From Alphaproteobacteria bacterium (lineage in GTDB: Bacteria; Pseudomonadota; Alphaproteobacteria; Caulobacterales; Maricaulaceae), in the NCBI GenBank assembly GCA_016124675.1, contig WGNG01000009.1:1-64000 (forward strand): a stretch of 64,000 nt of DNA, read 5' to 3'. Positions 55,430-63,987 of the stretch are shown here, piece after piece. Each line of letters starts with the position of its first letter. Position 1 is the stretch's first letter. The notes below the pieces were generated by a model that made no database searches, was not told the origin of the DNA, and saw nothing but the letters and a program-made list of their open reading frames with translations. A program made the position numbers and the translations under genes.

Positions 55430-55461
55430 CTTGAAGCGGGTGAAATCGATTCCCACATCGG
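55430..55461 (+). promoter_or_regulatory. Putative heat-shock (RpoH) promoter
   Basis: CTTG (55430-55433), 18 bases, then CCCACATCGG, close to the alphaproteobacterial RpoH form CTTG-N17/18-CYTAT. It lies about 150 bases before hsp20. Confidence 0.5.
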
Positions 55462-55469
55462 CAGCGTCA

Positions 55470-55612
55470 GGCCGCCAGACGGGGTCTGACGCCTTGCAAA
55501 CCGCCCCTCAAGTCCGGCGCTGCCCATGCGGGCCGGGCAAAGGGCAACGCAAACAGCATAAGGGCGGCGCCCCCAGGGTCCCGCCAGATCGCTTCAAAGG
55601 AGGATCAAGATG
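55470..55612 (+). ncRNA. ROSE-like RNA thermometer in the hsp20 leader
   Basis: The last hairpin, GATCGCTTCAAAGGAGGATC (55587-55606), pairs TCGCT with the AGGA of the ribosome-binding site, leaving a bulged G. This is the U(U/C)GCU signature of ROSE elements. The leader before it is long and GC-rich with more stems (GGGGTCTGACGCC region). Heating would melt the hairpin and free the site. The position upstream of an Hsp20 gene is where ROSE elements are known. Confidence 0.72.
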
Positions 55613-56083
55613 CGTACAGTCGACTTCACCCCGCTCTACCGGACCATTGTCGGTTTCGACCGCCTGGCCGACATGATCGACACCGCCGCCAAGCAGGAGA
55701 CCGGTGTCGCCTATCCCCCTTATAATATCGAGCAGGTCAGCGAGCACGAATACCTGATCGAGCTGGCGGTCGCCGGCTTCGCCGAGACCGACATCGAGGT
55801 CGAGGTGCAGGAGAATGTCCTGTCAGTGTCCGGCAAGCGCGCTGTCAATGACAGCCAGACCCCCCGCAACTACCTGCATCGCGGCATCGCCGAACGCGCG
55901 TTCGAGCGGCGCTTCCACCTCGCCGACCACATCCAGGTGCGCGATGCGCGCCTGGAGAACGGCCTTCTGACCATCCGCCTCGAGCGCGAAGTGCCCGAGG
56001 CCATGAAACCGCGCCGGATCGAGGTCAATGGCCGCGCCGGCGCCAAGCTGCTCTCCGGCTCCAGGAAGGCGAGCGCCGCCTGA
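55610..56083 (+). CDS. Hsp20-family small heat-shock protein (IbpA-like)
   Basis: 157 aa. The alpha-crystallin domain spans about residues 35-130, with YLIELAVAGFAETDIEVEVQ and the closing ARLENGLLTIRLEREVPE. An IbpA-like start (DFTPLYRTIVGFDRL) and the C-terminal RRIEVN (I-x-V) are present for oligomer contacts. It holds unfolding proteins for refolding by DnaK/ClpB. Regulation by RpoH and a ROSE thermometer is inferred from the leader. Confidence 0.95.
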   Translation: MRTVDFTPLYRTIVGFDRLADMIDTAAKQETGVAYPPYNIEQVSEHEYLIELAVAGFAETDIEVEVQENVLSVSGKRAVNDSQTPRNYLHRGIAERAFERRFHLADHIQVRDARLENGLLTIRLEREVPEAMKPRRIEVNGRAGAKLLSGSRKASAA

Positions 56084-56136
56084 TCGAGCCGCCGGGAGAG
56101 ACGCACCGGCCGGGCGCGCGACCGCCCTCCCCCCGG

Positions 56137-56166
56137 ACAGACCGGGCCCGGCCGGGCGTCTGTTTT
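56137..56166 (+). terminator. Terminator after hsp20
   Basis: ACAGAC, an inner CGGGCCCGGCCGGGC block, then GTCTGTTTTC; stem with a T-run. Confidence 0.65.
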
Positions 56167-56231
56167 CGACGATGAGTTCCCCGACCCTCCGGCGCGCCGC
56201 TCCCTGCGGCGCGCCGCTTGTCGTTCTGGAG

Positions 56232-56528
56232 TCAGCTTTTGGGATGGGTGTCGCGCCATTGCTCCATGGACTGGGAGATGGCGAAGGTCTCGCGATATTT
56301 CGGGCTGCCGGCCGGGCGCGGAGCACGGTCACGGGTCAGCTCCATGATTTCAGCCAGCTTGTTGTGCGCAGCGCCCGACTGGCCGGCCCCGATATAGGCG
56401 TGCAGCTCGACCAGCGCACTCGACAAAGGATCGTGGGCGCGGATGACGAAATAGGGCTCGTCCGCAGCGAGATCGGGATAGCAGTCATATTGTGACGGAT
56501 TGGCTTTGGAGCCGAGAGGCGCGGCCAT
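56232..56528 (-). CDS. Small conserved protein of unknown function
   Basis: 98 aa, soluble. It starts MAAPLGSKANPSQYDCYPDL and has EPYFVIRAHDPLSSALVELH, with no signal or membrane part. Residues QSGAAHNKLAEIMEL suggest helices. The composition fits the genome. I recall no named family, though short proteins with a DPLSS stretch occur in alphaproteobacteria. Confidence 0.75.
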   Translation of the reverse strand: MAAPLGSKANPSQYDCYPDLAADEPYFVIRAHDPLSSALVELHAYIGAGQSGAAHNKLAEIMELTRDRAPRPAGSPKYRETFAISQSMEQWRDTHPKS

Positions 56529-56621
56529 GGCGACAAGTCTCCCTGATGTGCGTGCAACACTGCAACGCTACACTAGCGGGCTTCGCGCGCTCACGGGAAC
56601 CGGTTTCGCAGAGGCCTGTGG

Positions 56622-57767
56622 CTAAAGCGCGTTCAGCGCCGCGTCGAGATCGGCCCACAAATCCTCCACATCCTCCAGACCGACCGACAGGCGCACGAGG
56701 CCATCGCCGACGCCAGCCTGCGCGCGCGCCTGCGCGCTCATCGCGGCATGGGTCATCAGGGCGGGAATGGAGATGAGCGATTCCACCCCGCCCAGCGACT
56801 GGGCGAGGGTGAAAAGGGCAAGCCTTTGCGAGAGCGCGCGCGCCGCATCTGTTCCGGCATGCAGCTCAAAGCTCAGAAGCGGCCCGAACCCGTCCTGCTG
56901 GCGCGCGGCGATGGCGTGGCCGGGATGATCGGCGAGGCCGGGATAATCCACCCGCGCCACAGCCCGGTGCGCGGCCAGCCGCACGGCGATCTCACCAGCG
57001 CTCTGCGACTGCACCCGCGCGCGCACTGGCAGGGTGCGCAGACCCCGCAGGGCCAGAAAGGCGTCAAACGCCGCCCCGCCCGTCCCGGCGGCATTGGCCC
57101 ACCAGGCCAGGCGCCCCGCCAGCGCCGGATCGCGGGTGCACACCACGCCGCCCACCATGTCCGAATGCCCGTTGATCAGCTTGGTGATGGAGGCCAGTGA
57201 CACGTCCGCGCCATGCTCCAGCGGGCGCTGCAACACCGGCGACAGCACGGTATTGTCCACCACGCTCAAGGCGCCCGCCTCGCGCGCCAGCGCACACGCG
57301 GCGGCCAGATCGGTCAGGCGCAGGCGCGGATTGGACGGGGTCTCGAAAAACGCCAGCGCCGCACCGGGCGCCAGCGCGCGGGCCAAAACCTCCAGATCGG
57401 TGCAGTCGGCATAGACGAGATCAAATCCGCGCTGGACCGCACGCGCATCAAACAGGCGCCGCGTGCCGCCATAGCAGTCATGGGCGCAGACAATGCGCGC
57501 GCCATGGGGCAGATCATTGAGAATGAGATCGATGGCCGCCATGCCCGACGCGGTGACCACGGCCCCGGCCGCGCCTTCAAGATCCGCAATGGCGCGCGCC
57601 AGCAGGTCGCGTCCCGGATGCGCGGTGCGGGCATAATCAAAGGGACCGGCCTGCGCCGGGTCCTCGCGGCGATAGGCCGCCGACAGGCTGACCGGCGCCA
57701 CGACCGCACCCTGGACCGGGTCGGGATTAATGCCCGCGCGCGCCGCCCGTGTGGGGATGCGGGTCAT
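56622..57767 (-). CDS. metB: Cys/Met-metabolism PLP enzyme, cystathionine gamma-synthase type
   Basis: 381 aa. PLP-binding Lys lies in SLASITKLINGHSDMVGG (about residue 196), with the family's YARTAHPGRDLLARAIADLEG near residue 45 and LIEALPG-like features absent. It should combine O-acyl-homoserine with cysteine (or sulfide) in methionine synthesis. The gene is last in a hom-metX-metB operon and overlaps metX by four bases. Exact choice between cystathionine gamma-synthase and O-acylhomoserine sulfhydrylase cannot be made by eye. Confidence 0.88.
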   Translation of the reverse strand: MTRIPTRAARAGINPDPVQGAVVAPVSLSAAYRREDPAQAGPFDYARTAHPGRDLLARAIADLEGAAGAVVTASGMAAIDLILNDLPHGARIVCAHDCYGGTRRLFDARAVQRGFDLVYADCTDLEVLARALAPGAALAFFETPSNPRLRLTDLAAACALAREAGALSVVDNTVLSPVLQRPLEHGADVSLASITKLINGHSDMVGGVVCTRDPALAGRLAWWANAAGTGGAAFDAFLALRGLRTLPVRARVQSQSAGEIAVRLAAHRAVARVDYPGLADHPGHAIAARQQDGFGPLLSFELHAGTDAARALSQRLALFTLAQSLGGVESLISIPALMTHAAMSAQARAQAGVGDGLVRLSVGLEDVEDLWADLDAALNAL

Positions 57768-58681
57768 GACCGCCCGGCCAGGAAGGCGTTGACCGCCACG
57801 GCCTCCTTGAGGAAGCCGTCATGGCCATACAGGCTGTCTATGCGGGTGACGCTGGCGCGCGGGGCGCGCGCGGCGGTGGCTTCGATATCCTCCACCGGAA
57901 CAAGCCGGTCGGAAGTGATGGCCAGGAAGCGCAGCGGAATGTCGATGGTCTCCATGGCGATATCCACCGCGTCCATGGACTGCGACAGCACCAGAAACCG
58001 CTCCGGCTGTGTCACCGCCGCATAGCGCGCGCCGCAGGCTGCCAGATAGGATTCCGCTTCGGCCGGGCTGGCGAAGCGGCCGGCGAACTCTTCCGGCGTG
58101 CGATAGGTCGTCATGGCGAGGCGCCGGGCGATGTCCAGCGCCTGCGCGCCGCGCCCGGTCTCCAGCCCCAGATGCACGATCTCGCGCTGGATGGACCGCC
58201 AGGCCGCCGCCATGGGGTGTGGCCGCGCTGCGGCGCACAGAATATCCGCCCGCACCACCCGGTCCGGCGCCGCCGCCGCGATCGCCAGCGCAATCATGCC
58301 GCCATAGCTGGCCCCGGCGAGGGCGAAGCGGCCGATCCCGGCTGTGTCGGCCAGGGCCAGAACCGCGTCGGCCTGGTCCTCCACGCTGGGAAAGGGCCGC
58401 GCCTCACAGCCCAGGAAGTCGAGCGTGAGAAAGCGCCCCTTGCGCGGGTCCAGCGCCCCGCCCGGCCCCGCCACGCCAGGCCACCAGCCCGCGCCGTCGG
58501 CGTCGGGCAGCAATCGTCTGCCGGCGGATATCCCGCCCAGCACCACGGTGACGGGCCCGTCGAGGGCGCCGGCGAGACGGCCCGACGCTTCGCACCAGGT
58601 CCCGCTGCGCGCCGCGAAACCGCACACGATATCCTCAACCGGCCACGGCGCCGGCTCGGTCTGCCGCGCCAGCGCCGTCAT
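57764..58681 (-). CDS. metX: Homoserine O-acyltransferase, MetX type
   Basis: 305 aa from the ATG at 58681 (MTALARQTEPAPW). Alpha/beta hydrolase fold with nucleophile Ser in GASYGGM (about residue 138), Asp in ITSDRLVP, and late His in LYGHDGFLKE. VTVVLGGISAGR is the oxyanion segment. It activates homoserine with an acetyl (or succinyl) group for methionine synthesis. It is shorter than classic MetX (about 370 aa). Overlaps hom by four bases. Confidence 0.87.
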   Translation of the reverse strand: MTALARQTEPAPWPVEDIVCGFAARSGTWCEASGRLAGALDGPVTVVLGGISAGRRLLPDADGAGWWPGVAGPGGALDPRKGRFLTLDFLGCEARPFPSVEDQADAVLALADTAGIGRFALAGASYGGMIALAIAAAAPDRVVRADILCAAARPHPMAAAWRSIQREIVHLGLETGRGAQALDIARRLAMTTYRTPEEFAGRFASPAEAESYLAACGARYAAVTQPERFLVLSQSMDAVDIAMETIDIPLRFLAITSDRLVPVEDIEATAARAPRASVTRIDSLYGHDGFLKEAVAVNAFLAGRS

Positions 58682-59706
58682 GAACACACCGCCGCGATCA
58701 GCCGGTGCACATCGCCCAGCATGCTGGCGGCCGTGGGGGCGCGCCCGGCGCCCTTGCCCGCCACGATCACCTGCGCGCCGCGTTGCGGGCTCAGCACCAC
58801 GCAATTGCCCTCATCGCGCGTGCGCGCCAGCGCATCGGTCTCCGCCAGCGCCTCCAGACGCACCCGCGCGCTGACCCGGGCGCCGGCGCGCTCCAGAACT
58901 GCCACCTGGCGCAGGCGGCGCGACTGGCGCGCGGCGCTGGCCGCAGCGCTGGCCGGCAGGTGCGAGATCGATTCGCGCAGGATGGATGCCGGGTCGAGGC
59001 TGACGCCCCAGGCTTCGCGGGCGATGAGGACCAGCTTGTTGGCGGCGTCGAGCCCGTCGAGATCAGCGCTCGGGTCCGCCTCGGCGAAGCCCGCTGCCTG
59101 GGCTGCCGCCACGGCCTGCCCTAGAGACTGGCCGGCGCGCAGCCGGTCGAGCACGAAATTGGACGTCCCGTTGAGCACGCCGCGCACGCGCGCAATGCCC
59201 GCCCCGGACGCGGCGAGCCGCGCCACCGTCTCCAGCACGGGCGCCCCGCCGCCCACGGCAGCCGAATGGGCGAACACGCGGCCATGCGCCCGCGCGTCCC
59301 GGATCAGATCGGGCCGGCGTGCCGCCACATCCTTGTTGGCGCTGATCACATGGCAGCCCTGCGCCACAGCCCGCGCGAGGAGCGCTTCGGCCTCCGGTCC
59401 GCCGGGCAGGGCTTCGATGACGAGATCAGGCCGGGTGGCGAAGACCGCGTCGGCATCGGTGAAGACCGGCGCCGGGAACGCGCCTTCGGGCCGCGCCCGG
59501 CGCGCCAGAATGGCGGTCAGCGCCAGTGGCGCAGGCAAACGTTCGATGACGCCGCCGCCCACCACGCCGCATCCCAGCACCACCGTGCGCAGGGGCCGCG
59601 TGGGCCAGCGCGCCGCGAAGCGCGCCTCCAGAGGGGGCTGGACGGGCGGAGACGCCGGCTCGGCGCGGGTGCGGGCAGGTTTCGGGGTGGACAACAGGAC
59701 GGTCAT
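58678..59706 (-). CDS. hom: Homoserine dehydrogenase
   Basis: 342 aa from the ATG at 59706. NAD(P) loop VVLGCGVVGGGV near residue 42, substrate part in SANKDVAARRPDLI, AAVGGGAPVLETV, and the NGTSNFVLDRL plus EADPSADLDGLDAANKLVLI motifs. It reduces aspartate semialdehyde to homoserine. There is no C-terminal ACT domain. A SAM-II riboswitch lies in its leader, so this copy is devoted to methionine and turned off by SAM. Confidence 0.93.
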   Translation of the reverse strand: MTVLLSTPKPARTRAEPASPPVQPPLEARFAARWPTRPLRTVVLGCGVVGGGVIERLPAPLALTAILARRARPEGAFPAPVFTDADAVFATRPDLVIEALPGGPEAEALLARAVAQGCHVISANKDVAARRPDLIRDARAHGRVFAHSAAVGGGAPVLETVARLAASGAGIARVRGVLNGTSNFVLDRLRAGQSLGQAVAAAQAAGFAEADPSADLDGLDAANKLVLIAREAWGVSLDPASILRESISHLPASAAASAARQSRRLRQVAVLERAGARVSARVRLEALAETDALARTRDEGNCVVLSPQRGAQVIVAGKGAGRAPTAASMLGDVHRLIAAVCS

Positions 59707-59820
59707 GGGCGGTCTCCGTTCAGGGTCTGCGCTCAGCCGCGCGAACGGAACAGGAGACGTCTCAACAGCGCCCGGCATGCACACGCCCCCGCCGGGGCGC
59801 ATCCTTCATCCAGTCGCTTC

Positions 59821-59872
59821 GCTTTAGCCGCACTTGTTCCGCGCCCGCAAGCTGAAGCTCAAATCGGCGCGC
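59821..59872 (-). ncRNA. SAM-II riboswitch
   Basis: On the minus strand: P1 arm CGCGCC, the conserved GATTTGAGC, CTTGC, closing arm GGCGCG, then AACAAGT and GCTAAAGC. These blocks in this order match the SAM-II aptamer of alphaproteobacterial methionine genes. About 115 bases separate it from the hom ATG, with a GC-rich hairpin (GCGCCCC/GGGGGCGT) in between. SAM binding should lower expression of hom-metX-metB. Confidence 0.9.
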
Positions 59873-59921
59873 TGTCAGATATAAAGATATGTTTATGTCG
59901 TGTCCAGAGGCAAAACGCGCC

Positions 59922-60947
59922 TCACAGAAGCGCCGCCGCGCCAGTGAATGTTGCGGTCAGCAGGATCAGTGAGGCCAGCGCGCACAGCGCCAATGGCCTC
60001 CAGCCGGCCTGCGTGATCCGGCGCGGATTGATCGCCAGGCCGAGCGCCGCCAGCGCCGCGCAGAACAGAAGCGAGGCGAGCCAGGCGCTGGCTTCGATCA
60101 GCCCGGCTGGCAGCGGCGCCTGCCAGGCCAGCAGGGCTGCAGCGGCGAAGCCGGTGACGAACCAGGGCGGCAGCAGTCGGCCGAGGCCCTTGGCGCCCGT
60201 CGCCCCGCCCGGCGCCAGCAGCATCAGGACCGGGGCGAGCATCGCTACGCGCAGAAGCTTTGCGCTGACGCCGGCGGCGCCCGCCTCCTCGCCCATGGCT
60301 GACGCCGCGCCTGTGGCGTGGGCGAGCTCATGCAGGGACGCCCCCGCCCATACCCCGCCGGCCAGGGCGCTCAGCCCGGCGGCATGCGCGATCACCGGGA
60401 TCGCCACCATGGCCAGACCACCCATGAGGGTGATGGCGGCCAGCGTCGTGGTGACGGTCTCCTCGCGCGCCTTGAGCGCGGCGCCCGCCGCCAGCGCAGC
60501 CGAGGCGCCGCAGATGGAGACCCCGGCGGCCATCACCCGAGCCATGTCCCGGTCCACGCCCATGAGGCGCGCCAGACCCAGCGTCGCCGCAAAGCCCATC
60601 GCCACCGCGCCGATGGCCAGACCGGCGCCCGCCCAGCCGATGGCGGCGATGTCGTGACTGCCCAGGCGCAGTCCAAGAAGCACGACCGCCGCCTTGAGCA
60701 CGGGGCCATAGGCTGCGGCGAGCCCGGCCTCCATCCAGACCGGCGTGCCGCGCAGAGCCGCCCGCACCGCCATGCCGGCCAGCAGCGCGATCGCCGGCGC
60801 GCCGAGCCAGGCCGGGCTGACACCCGCAGCAGCCAGCGCGCCGCCCGCCAGCGCCAGCGCCAGGGCGAGGCCCGGAATCAGGGGGAATGCGGCCCGCGGC
60901 CGCCAGAGGACAATCACCACAGGGCTCGATTCACAGGGCCGCGCCAT
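59922..60947 (-). CDS. YeiH/PSE-family putative sulfate exporter
   Basis: 341 aa from an internal ATG at 60947 (MARPCESS); the frame continues to 60998. About ten hydrophobic helices. Family marks: LGLRLGSHDIAAIGW, GVSICGASAALA and AHATGAASAMG. E. coli YeiH is a related membrane protein of uncertain function. Sulfur compounds are possible cargo, in keeping with the met operon next door, but this is only suggestive. Confidence 0.85.
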   Translation of the reverse strand: MARPCESSPVVIVLWRPRAAFPLIPGLALALALAGGALAAAGVSPAWLGAPAIALLAGMAVRAALRGTPVWMEAGLAAAYGPVLKAAVVLLGLRLGSHDIAAIGWAGAGLAIGAVAMGFAATLGLARLMGVDRDMARVMAAGVSICGASAALAAGAALKAREETVTTTLAAITLMGGLAMVAIPVIAHAAGLSALAGGVWAGASLHELAHATGAASAMGEEAGAAGVSAKLLRVAMLAPVLMLLAPGGATGAKGLGRLLPPWFVTGFAAAALLAWQAPLPAGLIEASAWLASLLFCAALAALGLAINPRRITQAGWRPLALCALASLILLTATFTGAAALL

Positions 60948-60957
60948 CCGCGCCGGG

Positions 60958-61224
60958 CTAGGCGTCGCCCCGGGCCCGGGACGAGACAGGCGAATCAAGG
61001 CTCGCCTGTGCCGCGCGCCCGTCGCGATGGGTCACCATGCGCCGGTGCAGATCCTCGATGCAACGCGACCCTGACTTGACGAAGAGAAACGGAAACAGGC
61101 CGTGGATCAGGCAGGCGAATCCCGCCCCGATCATGGCGAGGCCGAAGGAGGACGCTTGCACGAGGTGCTCGCCATAGGTCTCGCCTACAGAGGCCGGGTG
61201 CTCGGTGAATGCGCGCCTGATCAT
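60958..61224 (-). CDS. DUF6356-family small membrane protein
   Basis: 88 aa from the ATG at 61224 (MIRRAFTEHPASVGETYGEH). One or two hydrophobic stretches (SFGLAMIGAGFACLIHGLFPFLFVKSG parts) follow a conserved HPASVGE start. This family is widespread in alphaproteobacteria and sometimes mislabelled as capsule-related. Role unknown. Ends 11 bases before the YeiH-like gene begins. Confidence 0.8.
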   Translation of the reverse strand: MIRRAFTEHPASVGETYGEHLVQASSFGLAMIGAGFACLIHGLFPFLFVKSGSRCIEDLHRRMVTHRDGRAAQASLDSPVSSRARGDA

Positions 61225-61337
61225 GCCGGTCCATTCCTTCGCAAAGCGGTAGTACTTGGAAGAATGGCGCAATTCGCGTAGAAAAACTGTTCAAAATCAT
61301 GCGCGCAGGCGCCCAGATATAGGAAATTTTTCTAGCC

Positions 61338-61811
61338 ATGGCAGTGAAACTGGATTCGATTGATCGCAAGATCCTGCACTGGCTGCAGCAGGACTGCGAC
61401 ATGCCGATCGCCGATCTCGCTGAACGGGTCGGCCTGTCACAGACGCCCTGCTGGCGCCGGGTCAAGCGGCTGACCGAAAGCGGGGTCATCCTGCGCAAGG
61501 TGGCGCTGGCCGATCCACGCGCGCTGGGGCTGAAGCTGATCGCCTTCATCGCGGTGAAGACGAACCAGCATAATGACCGGTGGCTCGAACGCTTTGCGCG
61601 CGGTGTGTCCGGCCTGGATCATGTGCTGGAGTTTCACCGCATGAGCGGGGAGACCGATTACCTCATCAAGGTGGCCGCGCGCGACATGGAGCACTTCGAC
61701 GCGATCTACAAGGAGCTGATCCAGATCGCCGATCTCAACGACGTGTCGAGCCATTTCTCCATGGAGACGATCAAGATGAGCACGGCCTATCCGGTGCTGG
61801 AAGACCGGTGA
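61338..61811 (+). CDS. Lrp/AsnC-family transcriptional regulator
   Basis: 157 aa. Helix-turn-helix begins LDSIDRKILHWLQQDCDMPI with AERVGLSQTPCWRRVKRLTESG as the recognition helix. The RAM/ligand domain has LEFHRMSGETDYLIKVAARD. Lrp-type proteins sense amino acids. It is divergent from the DUF6356 and YeiH genes, which may be its targets. Confidence 0.95.
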   Translation: MAVKLDSIDRKILHWLQQDCDMPIADLAERVGLSQTPCWRRVKRLTESGVILRKVALADPRALGLKLIAFIAVKTNQHNDRWLERFARGVSGLDHVLEFHRMSGETDYLIKVAARDMEHFDAIYKELIQIADLNDVSSHFSMETIKMSTAYPVLEDR

Positions 61812-61824
61812 GTGCGCGCCGCGC

Positions 61825-63231
61825 CTAGTCCAGTGACTTGACGATGGACTCGGTCATCTTCTTGGCGTCGCCCAGCAGCATCAGCGTGTTGTCGCGGAAG
61901 AAGAGCGGGTTCTCGATGCCGGCATAGCCCGAGCCCATGGAGCGCTTGACGAACATCACCGTGCGCGCCTTCCAAACCTGCAACACCGGCATGCCGTAGA
62001 TCGGGCTGGTGGGATCATCCTCGGCGGCCGGATTGGTCACGTCATTGGCGCCGATGACGAAGGCCACATCCGCCGTGGCGAATTCGGCGTTGATGTCTTC
62101 CAGCTCGAACACCTCGTCATACGGCGCCTGGGCCTCGGCCAGCAGCACGTTCATATGCCCCGGCATACGGCCCGCCACCGGGTGGATCGCGTAAGAGATG
62201 TCAACGCCTTCGGCCTTGAGGGTGTCGGCCATTTCCTTCAGGGCGTGCTGGGCCTGCGCCACCGCCATGCCATAGCCTGGCACGATGATGACCTTGCCGG
62301 CGTTCTTCATGATGAAGGCCGCGTCCTCGGCCGAGCCCAGCTTCACCGCGCGGTCCACCTGGCCGTGAGCGCCGGCGGAGGCGGCGTCGGCGCCAAAGCC
62401 GCCCAGGATCACCGAGATGAAGGACCGGTTCATGCCCTTGCACATGATGTAGGACAGGATGGCGCCTGACGAGCCCACCAGCGCGCCCGTGATCAGAAGG
62501 GCGGTGTTCTCAAGGGTAAAGCCGAGCGCCGCCGCGGCCCAGCCCGAATAGGAGTTGAGCATGGACACGACCACCGGCATGTCGGCGCCGCCAATCGGGA
62601 TGATCAGAAGCACGCCCAGCACCAGCGCGATCACCGTGATGATCCAGAACGCCGTCTTGTTGTCGCCGCCGCTGGCGGTCAGGAAAACAATGAAGACTGC
62701 CGCGGCGACGCCAAGACCGAGATTGAGCCAGTGCTGTCCCTTGAACACGATAGGCGCGCCGCTCATCAGGCCTTGCAGCTTCATGAAGGCGACGACCGAG
62801 CCGGAGAAGGTGATCGCGCCGATGGCCACGCCGATGGCCAGCTCCACCAGAGACAGCGCCTTGAGCCCGCCGTCCGGCGCGGAAATCCCGAACGCCTTGG
62901 GCTCGTACAGGGCCGCAGCCGCCACCAGCACGGCGGTGAGACCGACCAGCGAGTGGAAGCCTGCCACAAGCTGGGGCATGTCGGTCATGGCGATCCGGCG
63001 CGCGATCACCGCGCCAATGCCGCCGCCGACGATCACCGCGCCCAGAATGAGGAGGATGGCGAGCCCGTTGAGTTCGACAACCCAAAGCGTGGTCCCGACC
63101 GCCACGGCCATGCCGGCCATGCCCAGATAATTGCCCTGACGCGAGGTCTCCGGGCTCGAAAGGCCCCGCAGCGCCATGATGAACAGAATCCCGGAGACGA
63201 GATACAGAAGGGCGGCGAAATCAGCACTCAT
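61825..63231 (-). CDS. pntB: NAD(P) transhydrogenase subunit beta
   Basis: 468 aa from the ATG at 63231 (MSADFAALLYLVSGIL). Nine membrane helices occupy about residues 1-270. The NADP-binding domain III follows with VIIVPGYGMAVAQAQHAL, VAGRMPGHMNVLLAEA and VIGANDVTNPAA. It couples proton flow to NADPH formation together with PntA. Normally it follows pntA2 directly; here a broken toxin gene lies between and overlaps its start by 11 bases. Confidence 0.96.
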   Translation of the reverse strand: MSADFAALLYLVSGILFIMALRGLSSPETSRQGNYLGMAGMAVAVGTTLWVVELNGLAILLILGAVIVGGGIGAVIARRIAMTDMPQLVAGFHSLVGLTAVLVAAAALYEPKAFGISAPDGGLKALSLVELAIGVAIGAITFSGSVVAFMKLQGLMSGAPIVFKGQHWLNLGLGVAAAVFIVFLTASGGDNKTAFWIITVIALVLGVLLIIPIGGADMPVVVSMLNSYSGWAAAALGFTLENTALLITGALVGSSGAILSYIMCKGMNRSFISVILGGFGADAASAGAHGQVDRAVKLGSAEDAAFIMKNAGKVIIVPGYGMAVAQAQHALKEMADTLKAEGVDISYAIHPVAGRMPGHMNVLLAEAQAPYDEVFELEDINAEFATADVAFVIGANDVTNPAAEDDPTSPIYGMPVLQVWKARTVMFVKRSMGSGYAGIENPLFFRDNTLMLLGDAKKMTESIVKSLD

Positions 63232-63572
63232 CCGGACGGTCTCCAATCGCGCGCTCGAAGCGCTCACACAGGGTTGGCAGGTGATCGCGGACCGTCGAAA
63301 CCAGCATGCCGGCGTCGACAGCGTGATAACCATGGATAATTCTGTTGCGCATGGCGATGATCTGGCTCCATGCGATGAACGGCATTGCCGCCTGATCTGC
63401 TTGCGGGACCCGGTTCGCCGCTTCCCCGATCAACTCGACGGCCCGGCAGACAGCGTAGGCTTTTTCCCTTGTTCCCAGCCAATTGCGCCGCGTCAAGTTC
63501 TCCAGGGAAGCCCAAAGCGTCGCATGCGAAAGTGAGCATATCTTTCAGATGATTTGGGGCCTTGGATTCCAT
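63221..63572 (-). pseudogene. Frameshifted HepT-like (DUF86) RNase toxin gene
   Basis: An ATG at 63572 starts MESKAPNHLKDMLTFACDA, matching the beginning of HepT. The reading continues in another frame from about 63496 as LTRRNWLGTREKAYAVCRAVELIGEAA and holds the active-site RX4-6H motif (MRNRIIHGY), ending at 63221. The two halves join only with a single-base shift near 63495-63500 (one extra base or two missing). No MntA antitoxin gene lies beside it. A 19-codon reading frame (63580-63639) precedes it and is of unknown meaning. Confidence 0.7.
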
Positions 63573-63656
63573 CAAGCCGCTACCAGCTGCGGATCGCATC
63601 CAGCACCTGAGCGAGAGAAATATCGGCGCCGTGCGTCATGGCTGGCTTGATGCTCC

Positions 63657-63986
63657 TCAATCCGGACGGCCTGGCTTGGCCGGACGTTCCTTCTTCTTGT
63701 ACATCGCCAGCATGCGTTGGGTGACGAGGAAGCCGCCAAAAATGTTGATGCTGGCCAGCAGCACGCCGAGCACGCCGAGCCCCTTGGCGAACTGGGCGCC
63801 TTCGCCGGCGGCGGCGGCCGCCGCCGCGATCAGCGCGCCGACGATGATCACCGACGATATCGCGTTGGTCACGCTCATCAGCGGCGTATGCAGGGCCGGG
63901 GTCACCGACCAGACCACATAATAGCCCACGAAAACGGCGAGCACGAAAATCGCCAGGCGGAAGACGTTGGGATCGACTGCGTCCAT
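63657..63986 (-). CDS. pntAB: NAD(P) transhydrogenase subunit alpha part 2
   Basis: 109 aa with three membrane helices: [36 protein letters not shown] and [21 protein letters not shown]. In alphaproteobacteria the alpha subunit is split in two, and this is the membrane part (domain II). It starts just inside the window, following the end of the first alpha gene. Confidence 0.95.
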   Translation of the reverse strand: MDAVDPNVFRLAIFVLAVFVGYYVVWSVTPALHTPLMSVTNAISSVIIVGALIAAAAAAAGEGAQFAKGLGVLGVLLASINIFGGFLVTQRMLAMYKKKERPAKPGRPD

Positions 63987-63987
63987 G

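Noticed and set aside
57821-59827. Long plus-strand open frame opposite metX and hom
   Set aside because: Shadow of conserved minus-strand genes; low-complexity Arg/Ala/Pro translation.
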